A stretch of 64,000 bases of DNA from Porphyromonas circumdentaria (GCF_900167105.1 NZ_FUXE01000006.1:52228-116227); one strand, 5' to 3'; counted from the first letter of the stretch, positions 28,794 to 39,829 are shown. The notes: generated from the sequence alone by a model not told the origin. Made by a program: numbers and translations.

Positions 28794-30084
28794 ATGTTCG
28801 TTGGGTCTTACACTGAATTATAGTAAAGGAGAGCAACAGAGAAGTTGCCGCAAGAATTATTAGCGCAGGGTGAGAAGTTTGTATGCCTATAATCCCCAAT
28901 AGAAGTATATAGCTTATTTGCCCCACTATATTGAGTCCCATTACATATTCCAAAAGTTTTGTCTTAGATAAAAATAGAAGAGATGGAACGCCTACAAGAA
29001 GATGTAATGGGTTTAGGAATAGTAGGTTCCAATTGGGAGACACCAATGGATGTAATGAGAAAAATGTTAGGAAGAAGATAACTGAACCCGCTATCCCTTG
29101 TATCAAAAAGAGTATAATCAATAGGGTACGACTACTGTGCCAATAGAGGTTATTTCTTTTACGTATTAGTAGCAAAAATAGTAAGATAAGACTCGCTATA
29201 AATGCAAATACAAAGGTGGGAGAAAGCCACATGGGAGTAGGAGCGACAGGAGCTGCATTGAAATAGGGATCGGCATAAGGAAAGGGCTGTTGAGGATAAA
29301 AGTGCTCCTCTTTTACCAAAGGTCTCTTCTCCCCTTCAGCAGAAACAATCTGTGCCCCCCGCATTATATCAATCAAGTAGACTGGAAGGAAAACCTGCTC
29401 TTCGGGTGAGACTGTTTTGTCGGTTTGACTACCCAAAGAGAGGTCGGTACCCAGTTTATACCAAGCTCTTTTGGTATTGCAATGGTCTAACATCTCTCGG
29501 CGCGAGAGCATAGGAGCATTGGCATCCAACTCTATCCTCCCAGAAAGAATCTCTTTTACCACGTCATAAGGACGCGTAGAGCAGTTGTCAAAAAGGAAAT
29601 TGTATCTGTAAAAGGCTTTTTCGGGTTGGAGGTTATCCTCGAGATAAGCCTCCATCTTTTTGGCTTCCTCGGGTAAGAGGTTCAACTCCAATTCGTATAG
29701 ATCGGCGTCGTAGATATAGCCTCTCATGTAGAGGTGAGAAGGAACTTTATCGAGGCGAAAATCATCCATACACCCCGTAATAAAGTTTATAGTGAAATTG
29801 GGGGCATCAAAATCAAATACTCCATAGTTATAAGTAAAGTCAGCTCCATCTTTACCCTGCACACGTACGCCCAAGTGCCCGTAGATAGAATAAACCTCTC
29901 TTTCTACGGGAGTGTTGAATATGAAGCTGATGAGAGGAGCATCTCTTTCCAAAGAGCTTTTAGAGGAGCTATCTGGTACTATCTTTTGAGCAGCAACTCT
30001 AAAAGGAAATAACAAAGAAAGAAATACTCCAAATGATAGTAAATGGAGTATTCCTTCCTTTTTCAATAGAATATCGATTCTCAT
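28777..30084 (-). CDS. lnb: Lnb-type lipoprotein N-acyltransferase (DUF4105 plus C-terminal membrane domain)
   Basis: The ATG at 30084 gives 435 residues starting MRIDILLKKEG followed by a signal/anchor helix; an earlier ATG at 30138 would overlap dnaJ. The periplasmic domain has VYSIYGHLGVRVQG with a conserved His and YNFLFDNCSTRPYDVVKEIL with a conserved Cys, the two residues expected of the DUF4105 cysteine-peptidase-like domain of Lnb. Five membrane helices follow from about residue 300. Lnb N-acylates the lipoprotein amino terminus in Bacteroidota, which lack canonical Lnt. The assignment to Lnb rests on family recall; an uncharacterised DUF4105 paralogue is possible. It is cotranscribed with dnaJ (19-base gap). 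Confidence 0.72.
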   Translation of the reverse strand: MRIDILLKKEGILHLLSFGVFLSLLFPFRVAAQKIVPDSSSKSSLERDAPLISFIFNTPVEREVYSIYGHLGVRVQGKDGADFTYNYGVFDFDAPNFTINFITGCMDDFRLDKVPSHLYMRGYIYDADLYELELNLLPEEAKKMEAYLEDNLQPEKAFYRYNFLFDNCSTRPYDVVKEILSGRIELDANAPMLSRREMLDHCNTKRAWYKLGTDLSLGSQTDKTVSPEEQVFLPVYLIDIMRGAQIVSAEGEKRPLVKEEHFYPQQPFPYADPYFNAAPVAPTPMWLSPTFVFAFIASLILLFLLLIRKRNNLYWHSSRTLLIILFLIQGIAGSVIFFLTFFSLHPLVSPNWNLLFLNPLHLLVGVPSLLFLSKTKLLEYVMGLNIVGQISYILLLGIIGIQTSHPALIILAATSLLLSFTIIQCKTQRTYEQKK

Positions 30085-30103
30085 CTCTGTATAGGAGGAA
30101 AAA

Positions 30104-31258
30104 CTATCTTGATAACATTTCCCTGTATTTCTTATCAACAGCCTGACGATCCTCTTCTCGGGGTATAAACCCAGGCTTGTCGCCCATTTCGGAAACTATG
30201 GCAAGCTCTTCTTTAGAGAGGTGTGTCGGGATAAATACATTTACGTTAATCAATAAATCTCCATTGCCAAATCCTCGTACACTGGGAAGACCTTTATCCT
30301 TTAAACGGAGTATTTTCCCTGGTTGAGTTCCTGGTTCGATTGTTACTCGAGCTACCCCCTCAACTGTTGGAATTTCTACCTTCCCCCCTTCAATAGCCGT
30401 TTTTATCGGTATGAGTAGGTTATAGATCAGGTCATTCCCGTTGCGTATCAAGTTGGGGTCTTCGATTTCTGTAAACTGAACGTAGAGATCTCCGTTTTCT
30501 CCTCCATGAGGGGCTGCGTTGCCTTTACCTCTTAGGGGGATTTGTACACCCTCTCCAACACCTGCTGGGATATTGAAGGAGACCACTTCTTCTCCATGTT
30601 CGATGCCCTTTCCATGGCAATGATTACAGGGTTTGGTAATAACTGTGCCCAGCCCGTTGCAATTATGGCAAGTAGTTTGGGAACGCATTTGACCAAACGG
30701 AGTTCTCATTACTTGCGTAACCACGCCGCTACCATGGCAAACGGAGCAGGTAGATTTACCGTCAGGAGCCGTGGTACCTTCGCCATGACAAACGGAACAA
30801 TGCACCATCTTCTTGACCTTGATTTTTTTCTCAGTCCCCTTGGCAATCTCCTTTAGAGAAAGCTTTATAGTTACTCGCATATCGGCTCCACGGGGTACGG
30901 TATCTTCACCAGCAAAGTTGCCGAATCCACCAAAACCTCCGAATCCAGAGCCCCCGAATATATCTCCAAAGCGGCTGAATATATCTTCCATACTCATGCC
31001 TCCAGCAGCGTAACCACCGCCTCCCATACCATCTATTCCAGCGTGTCCGAAGCGGTCATAACGAGCACGCTTGTCGGCATCGCTGAGAACATCGTAGGCC
31101 TCAGCGACCTCTTTAAATTTTTCTTCGGCTTCTTTATCTCCTGGATTTTTATCGGGGTGGTATTTAATGGCCATCTTACGATAGGCCTTTTTCAAATCCT
31201 CTTCGGTAGCTCCCTTGGAAACTCCTAATACTTCGTAGTAATCTCTCTTTGTCGCCAT
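30104..31258 (-). CDS. dnaJ: Chaperone protein DnaJ
   Basis: This 384-residue protein has the J domain with [10 protein letters not shown], a Gly/Phe-rich linker ([15 protein letters not shown]) and four zinc-finger repeats [24 protein letters not shown] and CNHCHGKG, then the C-terminal substrate domains. It delivers unfolded clients to DnaK. It lies 3 bases after grpE; dnaK is not in the window. Confidence 0.97.
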   Translation of the reverse strand: MATKRDYYEVLGVSKGATEEDLKKAYRKMAIKYHPDKNPGDKEAEEKFKEVAEAYDVLSDADKRARYDRFGHAGIDGMGGGGYAAGGMSMEDIFSRFGDIFGGSGFGGFGGFGNFAGEDTVPRGADMRVTIKLSLKEIAKGTEKKIKVKKMVHCSVCHGEGTTAPDGKSTCSVCHGSGVVTQVMRTPFGQMRSQTTCHNCNGLGTVITKPCNHCHGKGIEHGEEVVSFNIPAGVGEGVQIPLRGKGNAAPHGGENGDLYVQFTEIEDPNLIRNGNDLIYNLLIPIKTAIEGGKVEIPTVEGVARVTIEPGTQPGKILRLKDKGLPSVRGFGNGDLLINVNVFIPTHLSKEELAIVSEMGDKPGFIPREEDRQAVDKKYREMLSR

Positions 31259-31261
31259 ATG

Positions 31262-31849
31262 TTATTCACCAACAACAACATCGGCAAAGCGAAGTACTTT
31301 ACCATTGAGTGTATAACCTGTTTTTACACAATCTATGACCTGTCCCTTCTGCTCGGGTGTAGGTGCAGGAACTACCGCTATAGCTTGTTGTTCCTCTCCG
31401 TTGAAAGGTGCTCCTATTGCTTCTATCGGTTTTACTCCATGTTTTTGTAGGTAGTCGATAAATTTGCTGTATATAAGCTCTACTCCCTCTCGTAAAGAGG
31501 TTACATCGCTTGCTGTTTGAATGTTTTTGAGGGCAAGTTCTATATCGTCGATCACGGGCAGAAGGTCTCCAAGTACTCTTTCCCCTCCGTTAAGCAGCAA
31601 ATCTGCTTTTTCTTTCATCGTACGTTTACGATAGTTGTCATACTCTGCTACCAAACGAAGGTGTTTATCTTGCAGTAGGGCTAAATCTTGCTCTGGAGTA
31701 TTGGCTGGAGGAGTGTCTTGCTCTTCGGAAGAGTCTTCTGCAGGCATCTCGTTGCCGTTTTCTGTATGGGTAGTTGTACGTTCGTGCTCTACCGTAGTCT
31801 CTTCTTGCGAAGTTTTCTCTTTGTTGTTACTGTTTTTATCCGTTTTCAT
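31262..31849 (-). CDS. grpE: Nucleotide exchange factor GrpE
   Basis: This 195-residue protein has a long acidic N-terminal tail, a coiled coil (LRLVAEYDNYRKRTMKEKADLLLNG), then the GrpE core PVIDDIELAL and the beta-wing GKVLRFADVVVGE. It exchanges nucleotide on DnaK. It is the first gene of the run to secA; the nearest TATCTTTG (31964-31971) gives a leader of roughly 110 bases. Confidence 0.96.
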   Translation of the reverse strand: MKTDKNSNNKEKTSQEETTVEHERTTTHTENGNEMPAEDSSEEQDTPPANTPEQDLALLQDKHLRLVAEYDNYRKRTMKEKADLLLNGGERVLGDLLPVIDDIELALKNIQTASDVTSLREGVELIYSKFIDYLQKHGVKPIEAIGAPFNGEEQQAIAVVPAPTPEQKGQVIDCVKTGYTLNGKVLRFADVVVGE

Positions 31850-32098
31850 CGAATCTGATACTGTTATATCTCCTTATATTTCTGTGTTTGTAGAAAAAAT
31901 CTATTACATGAAATACAAAAAATGTACCAATCTAAATAGGTGGTGCGCAAAATAAAATCAATGCAAAGATAGCCAAAATGGAATAGTCCCCATATAACTC
32001 TTTACTGAAAAACGACTTTGTCGAGAGATTAGTTCTGTAATACCCTTTTTATTATAGGCAAAAAGGGAGAACGCAGATGAGAAAGGGGGGGCAAAAAG
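31850..32098. other. Non-coding region between the grpE start and the next gene's terminator
   Basis: About 250 bases. It holds the grpE leader and -7 box; a run of G residues at 32085-32091 is the only other visible feature. Confidence 0.5.
31964..31971 (-). promoter_or_regulatory. -7 element upstream of grpE
   Basis: TATCTTTG on the minus strand, a perfect -7 match. No TTG at the exact 19-base distance. No CIRCE-like inverted repeat was seen nearby. Confidence 0.45.
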
Positions 32099-32135
32099 AA
32101 AGGTACATACCCATGAAAGCGGGATATGTACCTTT
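32099..32135 (-). terminator. Terminator of the 277-residue Big2-like lipoprotein gene
   Basis: AAAGGTACATA-CCC (32099-32112) pairs with GGG-A-TATGTACCTTT (32121-32135), with a one-base bulge. It sits about 50 bases past the stop at 32186. Confidence 0.7.
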
Positions 32136-32185
32136 GAAGAGACCTCTACTGACTTAAAAATAATTTTTTGTAGAGAGGTTTCTTA

Positions 32186-33019
32186 CTACTTTTTCATTTC
32201 AAGAATACGAAGCTCCAATATCTCCAGATTTTCTGGCTTGATTACACCAAAGAGGATAAAATATGCTTCAAGATTACGAGCAGGATCCGTAGCACGGTAC
32301 GCCTCTTTTCCACCAACTTTGTATTCTTCTGCATCTACCATAGGGAAACCATAGTCATTGAAGAAGTCTTTTTTATTGATGTCGTCAAAGGTACCAGGTT
32401 TAAAGGTACCTAAAGCTCTTACGAAGTTTGTTTTGTTACTTTGGCTGTGGTGATAGGCTACTCCTCCCGTGAATGCAGTTTCTCCTTCTTTTTCAGAGAA
32501 CTGATAGGAGATGCTTTCATTTAGACCTTCTTCGTAGAAAGGTATGTACTTCCATTTTTGAGAAAGCATGGCAGCGGTGATTTCTGCCTTAGCTTTTTTC
32601 ATGTTGGCAAAATCCTTGGGCACATATATATCTCCTTTGAAAAGAGATGTATCGTATTTTATTTCTTGGTTTACGTTGACTTTTACTTCTGCTTTTTTTT
32701 CACCTGCTGTAACAGTAATCACTGCTTTCCCTTTTGCTACAGCTGTGATGCTTTTACCCTCTACTTTTACGATTCTTTCGTCGGAGGAAGAGAGAGAGTA
32801 GCTTTGGGTTGTGGGCTTCAATTTCACTTTTATATCGGCAGACTCGTTATTCTCAAGAGCAAATTTTAGAGTCTCTTGAACAGACATAGTGATCTCCGTA
32901 GGAGTTACCGATAGCTCTATGGCTTCTTGCTTAGGTTGTTTCTCTTTTTCACCACAAGAAGATAGAAGCACCCCGAATAATAGAACGAGTGCACTGCTGA
33001 TTAAAAAAACTTTTTTCAT
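32186..33019 (-). CDS. Big2-like lipoprotein, paralogue of the gene at 6793-7707
   Basis: This 277-residue lipoprotein has a lipobox ending LLSSC (Cys22). A Big2-like Ig fold covers about residues 36-120 (LSVTPTEITMSVQET ... SSDERIVKVEGKSITAVAKG). A C-terminal domain shares sequence with the 304-residue paralogue (both have a conserved PxxxxNMKxAKAEI-type segment). It has its own terminator and a -7 box upstream. The function is unknown. The C-terminal domain is shared by the pair and is where a specific role would lie. Confidence 0.75.
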   Translation of the reverse strand: MKKVFLISSALVLLFGVLLSSCGEKEKQPKQEAIELSVTPTEITMSVQETLKFALENNESADIKVKLKPTTQSYSLSSSDERIVKVEGKSITAVAKGKAVITVTAGEKKAEVKVNVNQEIKYDTSLFKGDIYVPKDFANMKKAKAEITAAMLSQKWKYIPFYEEGLNESISYQFSEKEGETAFTGGVAYHHSQSNKTNFVRALGTFKPGTFDDINKKDFFNDYGFPMVDAEEYKVGGKEAYRATDPARNLEAYFILFGVIKPENLEILELRILEMKK

Positions 33020-33079
33020 TGTAATTCTATTGGTTATTGAATATTATTTGACCGTAGTCTATCTCTGTATAACAGAAGA

Positions 33080-33087
33080 CAAAGATA
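33080..33087 (-). promoter_or_regulatory. -7 element of the 277-residue lipoprotein gene
   Basis: TATCTTTG on the minus strand, 60 bases before the ATG. The nearest TTG is 15 bases away rather than 19, so the -33 part is uncertain. Confidence 0.4.
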
Positions 33088-33175
33088 ATACTATATTGAA
33101 TGCAAGACTATTTTAAGGCAAAGATTGATTTCGAAGAAGAGTGAAAATACATTTTTTCGACAAATAGAATAGCTC

Positions 33176-34666
33176 TTATCGCTTCCAGAAAACAGGGTGT
33201 AATAGACTTATCACAGTGAATACTTCCAAACGTCCCGCGAGCATAATCATGCTTAATATCCCCTTTTCAAAGCCCGTAGCCTCGGCAAAGGTCATGGAAT
33301 ACTTTCCAAAAGAGGGACCCACGTTACTAATGCAGGTAAATGTCGCAGAGGCCGCCGTGATAAAACTATTTTCGGCTAAAGTTAAGGCTATAATCCCGAT
33401 GAGAATAACAACTGTGTACAGAGATATGAAAGCCATCACTTGTACTACTAAATCGCTGGCTAATGAATGCCCATTGATGCGTACAAGAGCTACCATATTG
33501 GGGTGTACTCTCTTCTTGAACTCATTGTTGAGGTTCTTTATCAATACCATGAATCGGCTCATCTTAAGTCCTCCAGTGGTAGACCCCGCGCATCCACATA
33601 CGGTCATCATCATAATCCCGATGCAGAAGAAGAAGGGGTGCCATTCGTTCATATCTGCCGTAATGTACCCTGTTGTACTTATTAGCGATACGACTTGGAA
33701 AATAGCGTGTCTGAAATTGCCCTCGATGTTATCGTATAACCCTTGGCTATAGATCCAAACAAAGGTTACAAGGATAAAAACGGAAACAAAGATGGCAAAC
33801 CATTTAAACTCTTCGTCCTTAAAAAGTTTTTTGGGAAATCCCGAAAAGGCAAAGTAAAGTAGAGACATGTTGAGACTGCCCACAAACATAAAGAAAGTAA
33901 TAACATACTCTATGTAAGGGGAGTTATAGGCCAAAATACCAGCATCGCGTGTAGAATACCCCCCTGTAGATACACACGTGAAAGAGTGGCACAAGGCCTC
34001 GAAAAAGTTCATGTCGCCGAGAACGAGAAGCCCCGCAAGGGAAAGCGTTAGGGTAATGTAGACGAGGAATAGACGTTTGGCTACCTGCGTTATGCGAGGC
34101 AGAAATCGCTCATGTTTAATGCCAGTTGTCTCCGCATTGTAGAGTAGCCCTCCTCCTTTTCCCATAATAGGTAGTAAAGCCAAGCTAAATACAACAATTC
34201 CGATGCCGCCTTGCCACTGAATAAGACTGCGCCAGAGTAAAATAGCATGTGGTAATTGCTCTACCGAAGAAAAGATGGTAGCACCTGTGGTAGTGTATCC
34301 AGAAACAGTCTCGAAAAAAGCGTCGACAACGGTTTTTGTGTATCCCCCGAATATGAAAGGAAGCATTCCTATGAGAGAGAGAACCACCCAAGTAGCCGTA
34401 ACAGCCAGCATCCCTTCTCTCAAATTGCCTCCCTGTTTTGACCGTTGTTGTTTTCCATAAACGACAAGTCCTGCTCCACAAGCGAGCATAATCAGAGTGG
34501 TGTAAACGAAAGGGAGTGTATCGTTTTCTTGAAAAGAGAGAGAGACAATGCTGCAAACGGCAAGAAAAAAGGCCTCCAACAAGCACATGTTCCCAACGAC
34601 AAGTGCTACAAAAGGATAGTTGATTAGGGGGCGTTTTTGTATATTTTGTAGGTGACTAAGTGCCAT
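33176..34666 (-). CDS. trkH: Trk potassium uptake protein, membrane subunit TrkH
   Basis: This 496-residue multi-pass protein has the selectivity-loop segments TVSGYTTTGATIF, TCVSTGGYSTRD, ISTTGYITADM and TCISNVGPSFGKY, the four repeats of the K+ pore in the Trk/Ktr/HKT superfamily, and CGCAGSTTGGLKMSR. It takes up K+ at the inner membrane together with TrkA. It follows trkA with 14 bases between and closes the operon. Confidence 0.95.
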   Translation of the reverse strand: MALSHLQNIQKRPLINYPFVALVVGNMCLLEAFFLAVCSIVSLSFQENDTLPFVYTTLIMLACGAGLVVYGKQQRSKQGGNLREGMLAVTATWVVLSLIGMLPFIFGGYTKTVVDAFFETVSGYTTTGATIFSSVEQLPHAILLWRSLIQWQGGIGIVVFSLALLPIMGKGGGLLYNAETTGIKHERFLPRITQVAKRLFLVYITLTLSLAGLLVLGDMNFFEALCHSFTCVSTGGYSTRDAGILAYNSPYIEYVITFFMFVGSLNMSLLYFAFSGFPKKLFKDEEFKWFAIFVSVFILVTFVWIYSQGLYDNIEGNFRHAIFQVVSLISTTGYITADMNEWHPFFFCIGIMMMTVCGCAGSTTGGLKMSRFMVLIKNLNNEFKKRVHPNMVALVRINGHSLASDLVVQVMAFISLYTVVILIGIIALTLAENSFITAASATFTCISNVGPSFGKYSMTFAEATGFEKGILSMIMLAGRLEVFTVISLLHPVFWKR

Positions 34667-34680
34667 ACCTTGAGGTGTCT

Positions 34681-36024
34681 TTATTCTTCAAAAAGGGCTT
34701 TTATGCGGCTCATGGCAATGTTGTTACAGAAAACAACGACCAAATCGTACGCTTCGATGACCGTATTTCCATCAATCATCTGGGGAACTCCATTACGCAC
34801 CATACCCCCGAGAGTAATTCCTTTCGGGAGGTTGAGATCCTTTACCGCTTTCCCTATGATGGGGGAGCCACTACGAGCTACAATTTCTGCCACATCGGCA
34901 TTGGCTATCGTTAGACATTTGAGTGTACTTGTATCTTTGCCAAGGAGAGCTCGGTAGATGTGCCCTGCAGCAATCAGTTTTTTGTTTATGATAGTGCCGA
35001 TATCTAACCGCTCTGCCAAGGGAATGTAGTCGATATTTTCCTCTTTGGCAATCGTTTTGAATACATTATACCTCTTGGCAGCCAAACAGGCGAGGACGTT
35101 TGTCTCGGAGTTTTCGGTGAGAGCGATGAATACTTGCGCATTGTCCAACCCCGCCTCGAGTAGTAGCGAGGGGTCTCTACCGTCTCCATGAAAGAGTTTG
35201 ACATTGGAGGGGAGGCGGTCGCTAATTTCTGCAATACGTTTTTTCTCCCGTTCGACAATGGTAAATTTGATATGAGGAGAGGATTTTTCCACCGTACGCA
35301 TAGCTATACTGCTTGCCCCCATGATGACAACGTGCTTTACCTCGACATTCTCTTTTCCTGCGAGTTGACGTATCTCTTCAACATCATTTCCCAGGGCGGT
35401 GAAAAATACGATATCTCCATGTTCGATAGTTGTTTGCCCCGTAGGGATAAGGGTTTCGTCACCTCTTTTTATGGCTACGATGTGAAAGCGTTTATCCTTT
35501 TTTTGAGGTAAATCGACCAGTTTTTTCCCTAAAATCGGAGCCCCATTGCGCACCTTTACACCGACGAGAACGATGTTGCCATTGAAAAGCTCAATATAAA
35601 GTCTCGCCCAGGGGTTGTTGATGGTGGTGTTTATTTCTTCTGCCGCAAGTTCTTCGGGGTAGATAATAGACTTTACCCCAAGTGTTTCGAGAAACCGGGC
35701 ATACTCGCTGCTAAAATAGCGATGGTTGTTTATGCGAGCAATGGTTTCTTTTGCACCCAGCGAGGAGGCCAATGTACATGAAAATATATTGGCAAGTTCG
35801 TCGGGCATCACACTTATGAAAAGGTCTGTTTCTGCGATAGACAGAGACTTCAGTGTCTGTGCATCTAACGGATCGCCCGCTATTGTGAGTAATTCGGCAT
35901 GAGCGAAACGCTCCAGAAGTTTGGCATCTGGGTCTATTAACGTTATATCCTGCATATCCTCCCGTGAGAGTTTTAGGGCAAGATGGGTACCTACTTCTCC
36001 AGCTCCTGCTATAACAATTTTCAT
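34681..36024 (-). CDS. trkA: Trk potassium channel regulatory subunit TrkA
   Basis: The start at 36024 gives 447 residues opening directly with MKIVIAGAGEVGTHLALKLS, the first Rossmann (RCK) fold; the longer frame from 36081 only adds sequence inside dxs. A second NAD-binding domain starts HVVIMGASSIAMRTVEKSS. Two RCK_C domains are present. It binds NAD(H) or ATP and gates TrkH. It starts 2 bases after the dxs stop. Confidence 0.94.
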   Translation of the reverse strand: MKIVIAGAGEVGTHLALKLSREDMQDITLIDPDAKLLERFAHAELLTIAGDPLDAQTLKSLSIAETDLFISVMPDELANIFSCTLASSLGAKETIARINNHRYFSSEYARFLETLGVKSIIYPEELAAEEINTTINNPWARLYIELFNGNIVLVGVKVRNGAPILGKKLVDLPQKKDKRFHIVAIKRGDETLIPTGQTTIEHGDIVFFTALGNDVEEIRQLAGKENVEVKHVVIMGASSIAMRTVEKSSPHIKFTIVEREKKRIAEISDRLPSNVKLFHGDGRDPSLLLEAGLDNAQVFIALTENSETNVLACLAAKRYNVFKTIAKEENIDYIPLAERLDIGTIINKKLIAAGHIYRALLGKDTSTLKCLTIANADVAEIVARSGSPIIGKAVKDLNLPKGITLGGMVRNGVPQMIDGNTVIEAYDLVVVFCNNIAMSRIKALFEE

Positions 36025-36026
36025 CT

Positions 36027-37931
36027 TTATCCAACTATTTGAGAAAAGACTTCGTAAATGCTTTCTGCGTCCATTTGGCAATACCTGTACTGCTCATCGA
36101 GAGAGCCGTGAGGTATGAATCGATCGGGAATACCGATACGCTTGGTCTTGACTGTAAGACCTTCTTCGGACAAAAACTCCAGTGCCGCAGAACCCAAGCC
36201 CCCGTGAATAGTGCCATCTTCAACGGTAATAATAGCTTCGTACTCCTGTCCGATTTTTTTGAGAAGCTCTGTATCTAAAGGTTTCAGAAATATCATATCG
36301 TAGTGAGATGGAGTGGGTTTTCCCTCTTTTTCCAATCGTTGGATAACCGTCTCTACCTCTTTGGCTATCGGGCCGATGCTGATAATGGCAACCCGTGAGC
36401 CTTTGTGCAGTAGTTCCCCCTTTCCTATGGGGAGTATTTCGGGCTTATTGCGCCATTCAGAGAGTACTCCTTTGCCTCTCGGGTAACGTATAGTCATGGG
36501 TCCCTCTTGCCCCTTGTAAGCCGTTAACATAAGGTTGCGTAACTGATGCTCATTGCGAGGGGAAGCTATGATCATGTTGGGGATGCAGTTGAGATAAGCC
36601 AAGTCAAAAGCTCCCTGATGCGTCGCCCCATCTTCGCCGACCAAGCCTGCACGGTCGAAGCAGAATATAACATGATAGCGAGGCAGACAGACGTCGTGAA
36701 TGATTTGGTCATACGACCTTTGGGCAAACGAAGAGTATATATTACAGAAGGGGATGAGCCCCTCTCTTGCCAAACCTGCCGCAAAAGTAACGGCATGCCC
36801 CTCGGCGATGCCTACATCAAAACTACGCTTGGGGTATGCCTGCATCAAGTGTGTCAAGGAACACCCCGATGGCATGGCGGGGGTAATTCCCACGATGCGC
36901 TCATCTTCATCGGCAAACTCTACCAATGTTTTCCCAAAAACGTCTTGATATTTGGGGGGGGCGTTTTCTTTCTTTTTGTCCAAACGCTCCCCTGTGACGA
37001 TGTTAAAGCGTCCTGGAGCGTGCCATATAGTAGGATTTTTTTCTGCCCAAGGATAGCCCTTGCCCTTAACGGTACGTATGTGGAGCAACTTAGGACCTTG
37101 TAAACTTTTGATCTTCTGGAGCACCTCTATCAGGCGCAATACGTTGTTGCCGTCGATAGGTCCAAAAGAGCGAATGCTAAGACCATCAAAAAAACTACTA
37201 TGACTGTTTGATATCAGACTTTTGATACTGTTGTTTATACGCAGTATGTTGCGTCTGTTGGCCTCGTCTATGAGGTGTATCTTCTTCAAACCTTTGTAAA
37301 CGTTGTAGCGCACAGAGTTGTAAGAGGGACTCGTGGATACATCGACAAAGTATTTATTCAATCCCCCGACGTTAGCATCGATAGACATATTGTTGTCATT
37401 GAGTATCACGAGCATGTTGTTGGGGAAAGAAGAGGCGTTGTTTAACCCCTCGAAAGCCAACCCCCCCGTCATCGAACCGTCACCAATAACTGCTACCACG
37501 TGTCTGGGCTCCTTGTTGAGCCCAGCGGCAACCGATATACCCAAAGCGGCAGAGATAGAGTTGGAGGCGTGACCTGCGGGAAAGGTATCATACTCGCTTT
37601 CGTCGGGCGAAGGAAAACCTGCAATACCGCCCCATTGCCTCAAGGTCTCGAAAGCATCTCTTCTGCCCGTCAGTATTTTATGTGCATAGGCTTGGTGTCC
37701 TACATCCCACACGATGCGATCGTAGGGGGTGCAGTAAACATAGTGCAGGGCTACTGATAGCTCTACCGCTCCTAAACTTGAGCCCAAGTGCCCTGGGATC
37801 TGAGAGAGTACGTCCAATTCGTAGGAGCGTAACTCTCTACACACTTCGAGTAGCTGTTCTTTCGAGAGTGCCCTTAGATCACTGGGTTGATTGATGCTAT
37901 TGAGTAGAGGATAGGGTGTTGCCATTGTCAA
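36027..37931 (-). CDS. dxs: 1-deoxy-D-xylulose-5-phosphate synthase
   Basis: This 634-residue protein has the thiamine diphosphate motif [20 protein letters not shown], an N-terminal [19 protein letters not shown] segment and the [21 protein letters not shown] transketolase region. It makes DXP from pyruvate and glyceraldehyde-3-phosphate in the non-mevalonate isoprenoid route. It lies in the thyA-to-trkH operon, with no obvious link to its neighbours. Confidence 0.97.
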   Translation of the reverse strand: MTMATPYPLLNSINQPSDLRALSKEQLLEVCRELRSYELDVLSQIPGHLGSSLGAVELSVALHYVYCTPYDRIVWDVGHQAYAHKILTGRRDAFETLRQWGGIAGFPSPDESEYDTFPAGHASNSISAALGISVAAGLNKEPRHVVAVIGDGSMTGGLAFEGLNNASSFPNNMLVILNDNNMSIDANVGGLNKYFVDVSTSPSYNSVRYNVYKGLKKIHLIDEANRRNILRINNSIKSLISNSHSSFFDGLSIRSFGPIDGNNVLRLIEVLQKIKSLQGPKLLHIRTVKGKGYPWAEKNPTIWHAPGRFNIVTGERLDKKKENAPPKYQDVFGKTLVEFADEDERIVGITPAMPSGCSLTHLMQAYPKRSFDVGIAEGHAVTFAAGLAREGLIPFCNIYSSFAQRSYDQIIHDVCLPRYHVIFCFDRAGLVGEDGATHQGAFDLAYLNCIPNMIIASPRNEHQLRNLMLTAYKGQEGPMTIRYPRGKGVLSEWRNKPEILPIGKGELLHKGSRVAIISIGPIAKEVETVIQRLEKEGKPTPSHYDMIFLKPLDTELLKKIGQEYEAIITVEDGTIHGGLGSAALEFLSEEGLTVKTKRIGIPDRFIPHGSLDEQYRYCQMDAESIYEVFSQIVG

Positions 37932-37958
37932 TCAGGCTAAATTAGTGCAAGTGTAAAC

Positions 37959-39317
37959 TTAGATAAAATGCTCGAGAAGTTCCTCTTTTGAGAGTACCTT
38001 TTGCTCTCCAGAGAGCATATTCTTGAGCGTGTATGAGCCGTTTTTAATCTCATCGCTCCCTGCCAAAACAACGTAGGGGATAGAGAGACTATCTGCATAT
38101 CCCATCTGCTTTTTCAGCTTTGCATTGTCGGGGTATAGCTCCACCGCCACATTATTTTTGCGCATTTGGCGGATGACGGGTTGTAGTAGCGAGGCTTCCT
38201 TTTCTCCAAAATTGATAAAGAGTATTTGGGTAGAGGCTGTAGTCTCTTCGGGGAAACGCTCCAACTGCTGGAGTACGTCGTATATACGATCGGCTCCGAA
38301 AGATATACCGACGCCCGAGATACCTTGTAACCCGAAAATACCTGTGAGGTTATCATAACGCCCACCGCCTGTGATGCTCCCAATCTCTACCTCTGTTGCC
38401 TTAACTTCCATAATGGCCCCCGTATAGTAACCTAAGCCACGAGCTAAGGAGGGGTCAAATAGAAGTTGGCAAGTAAGAGCTTGGGTATCTACATGATGCA
38501 AAATATAGCGAAGCTCTTCCACCCCCTTGGTGCCAATGGTTGAGCTGACCAAAAGAGCCTCAAGGGATGCAAGACGCTCTTCATTACTGCCTTCTAAGAG
38601 GATGAAGGGTTGTATCCTCTCGATAGAGGACTCGGAGATACCCTTTTCTCGTAACTCTTTGAGTACTCCCTCCAGCCCCACTTTGTCCAACTTGTCCATG
38701 GCAACTGTTAAGTCGGTCAATTGATCTGAAAGGCCTACCACCTCGGCAATACCTGCCAATATTTTTCTGTTGTTGATATGGAGGCAGCAGCCTATATTGA
38801 GGCGTCTGAAAACTTCGTCAATAATCTCGATAAGCTCTACCTCGCAAAGGAGCGAGTCGGTACCCACCACATCGGCATCGCACTGGTAAAACTCTCTATA
38901 ACGCCCCTTTTGAGGACGGTCGGCACGCCATACGGGTTGTATCTGAAATCTTTTGAAGGGAAAGGTCAAGTCGTTGCGATGCTGTACCACGTAGCGAGCA
39001 AATGGCACCGTGAGATCGTAGCGCAAACCCTTCTCACACAATTTACTTGCAATACGGGGCAAATTGCGCTCGCTGAGATCCTCCTGCGTTATATCGGAGA
39101 GGAAATCTCCTGAGTCGAGTATTTTGAAAAGGAGACGATCTCCCTCCTCGCCATATTTTCCCATAAGGGTGCTAAGGAGTTCCATGGAGGGTGTTTCTAT
39201 CTGCCTATACCCATGTAGTCGGTATACAGAGCGGATAGTGTCGAATATATAGTTGCGGCGCTGCATCTCTACAGCTCCAAAATCTCGTGTTCCTTTGGGA
39301 ATGGACGGTTTACTCAT
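37959..39317 (-). CDS. hisS: Histidyl-tRNA synthetase
   Basis: The ATG at 39317 gives 452 residues starting [13 protein letters not shown], the normal HisS N-terminus; a longer frame to 39509 lies inside folA and is spurious. Class II motifs include [49 protein letters not shown] and [13 protein letters not shown]. The C-terminal anticodon-binding domain follows. The start overlaps the folA stop by 4 bases. Confidence 0.95.
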   Translation of the reverse strand: MSKPSIPKGTRDFGAVEMQRRNYIFDTIRSVYRLHGYRQIETPSMELLSTLMGKYGEEGDRLLFKILDSGDFLSDITQEDLSERNLPRIASKLCEKGLRYDLTVPFARYVVQHRNDLTFPFKRFQIQPVWRADRPQKGRYREFYQCDADVVGTDSLLCEVELIEIIDEVFRRLNIGCCLHINNRKILAGIAEVVGLSDQLTDLTVAMDKLDKVGLEGVLKELREKGISESSIERIQPFILLEGSNEERLASLEALLVSSTIGTKGVEELRYILHHVDTQALTCQLLFDPSLARGLGYYTGAIMEVKATEVEIGSITGGGRYDNLTGIFGLQGISGVGISFGADRIYDVLQQLERFPEETTASTQILFINFGEKEASLLQPVIRQMRKNNVAVELYPDNAKLKKQMGYADSLSIPYVVLAGSDEIKNGSYTLKNMLSGEQKVLSKEELLEHFI

Positions 39318-39829
39318 TTTGTAAGAAGCTTTTTGAAGTAGGGTATTCTGTCGTATATCGTTAGGGTCGTTGCGTAGGCGTTGCGTTCGTCTGCCTCGAA
39401 GTGCTGGGTGAAAACAGGTTTCCACTCGGTAAAATCTACCTCGGGAAAGAAAGTGTCTGCCTCGTCGAAAGAGGCGGAAACACGTGTGAAGTAGAGACGG
39501 TCTGCCCATGGGAGCGTGGTGCGGTAGAGCTGGGCTCCCCCGATAACAAAGACCTCCTCTTCCTCTGTGAGGGCATAGAGTGCCTGCTCAATAGAGGCAT
39601 AGCACTCCGCATTGGGAACCTCTTTGAGAGTGGTCGATATGATGATATTGCGACGGTTGGGAAGAGCCCCTTTAGGGAGGGAATAAAATGTATTTCGCCC
39701 CATGATGATTGTATGCCCCGTTGTGGTCTCCTTAAAGCGTTTCAGATCTGCAGGAAGATGCCAGAGCAGGTCATTCTCCTTGCCGATGGCATTGTCTGCC
39801 GCAACGGCTACTATTATGGATAGTTTCAT
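39314..39829 (-). CDS. folA: Dihydrofolate reductase
   Basis: This 171-residue protein opens [33 protein letters not shown], with [20 protein letters not shown] and [24 protein letters not shown], the DHFR active-site and NADPH segments. It reduces dihydrofolate made by ThyA, whose gene lies 15 bases upstream. It is coupled to hisS downstream by a 4-base overlap. Confidence 0.97.
   Translation of the reverse strand: MKLSIIVAVAADNAIGKENDLLWHLPADLKRFKETTTGHTIIMGRNTFYSLPKGALPNRRNIIISTTLKEVPNAECYASIEQALYALTEEEEVFVIGGAQLYRTTLPWADRLYFTRVSASFDEADTFFPEVDFTEWKPVFTQHFEADERNAYATTLTIYDRIPYFKKLLTK

Noticed and set aside
37959..39509. Longer HisS start at 39509
   Set aside because: The extra 64 residues lie in another frame of folA; the family N-terminus begins at 39317.
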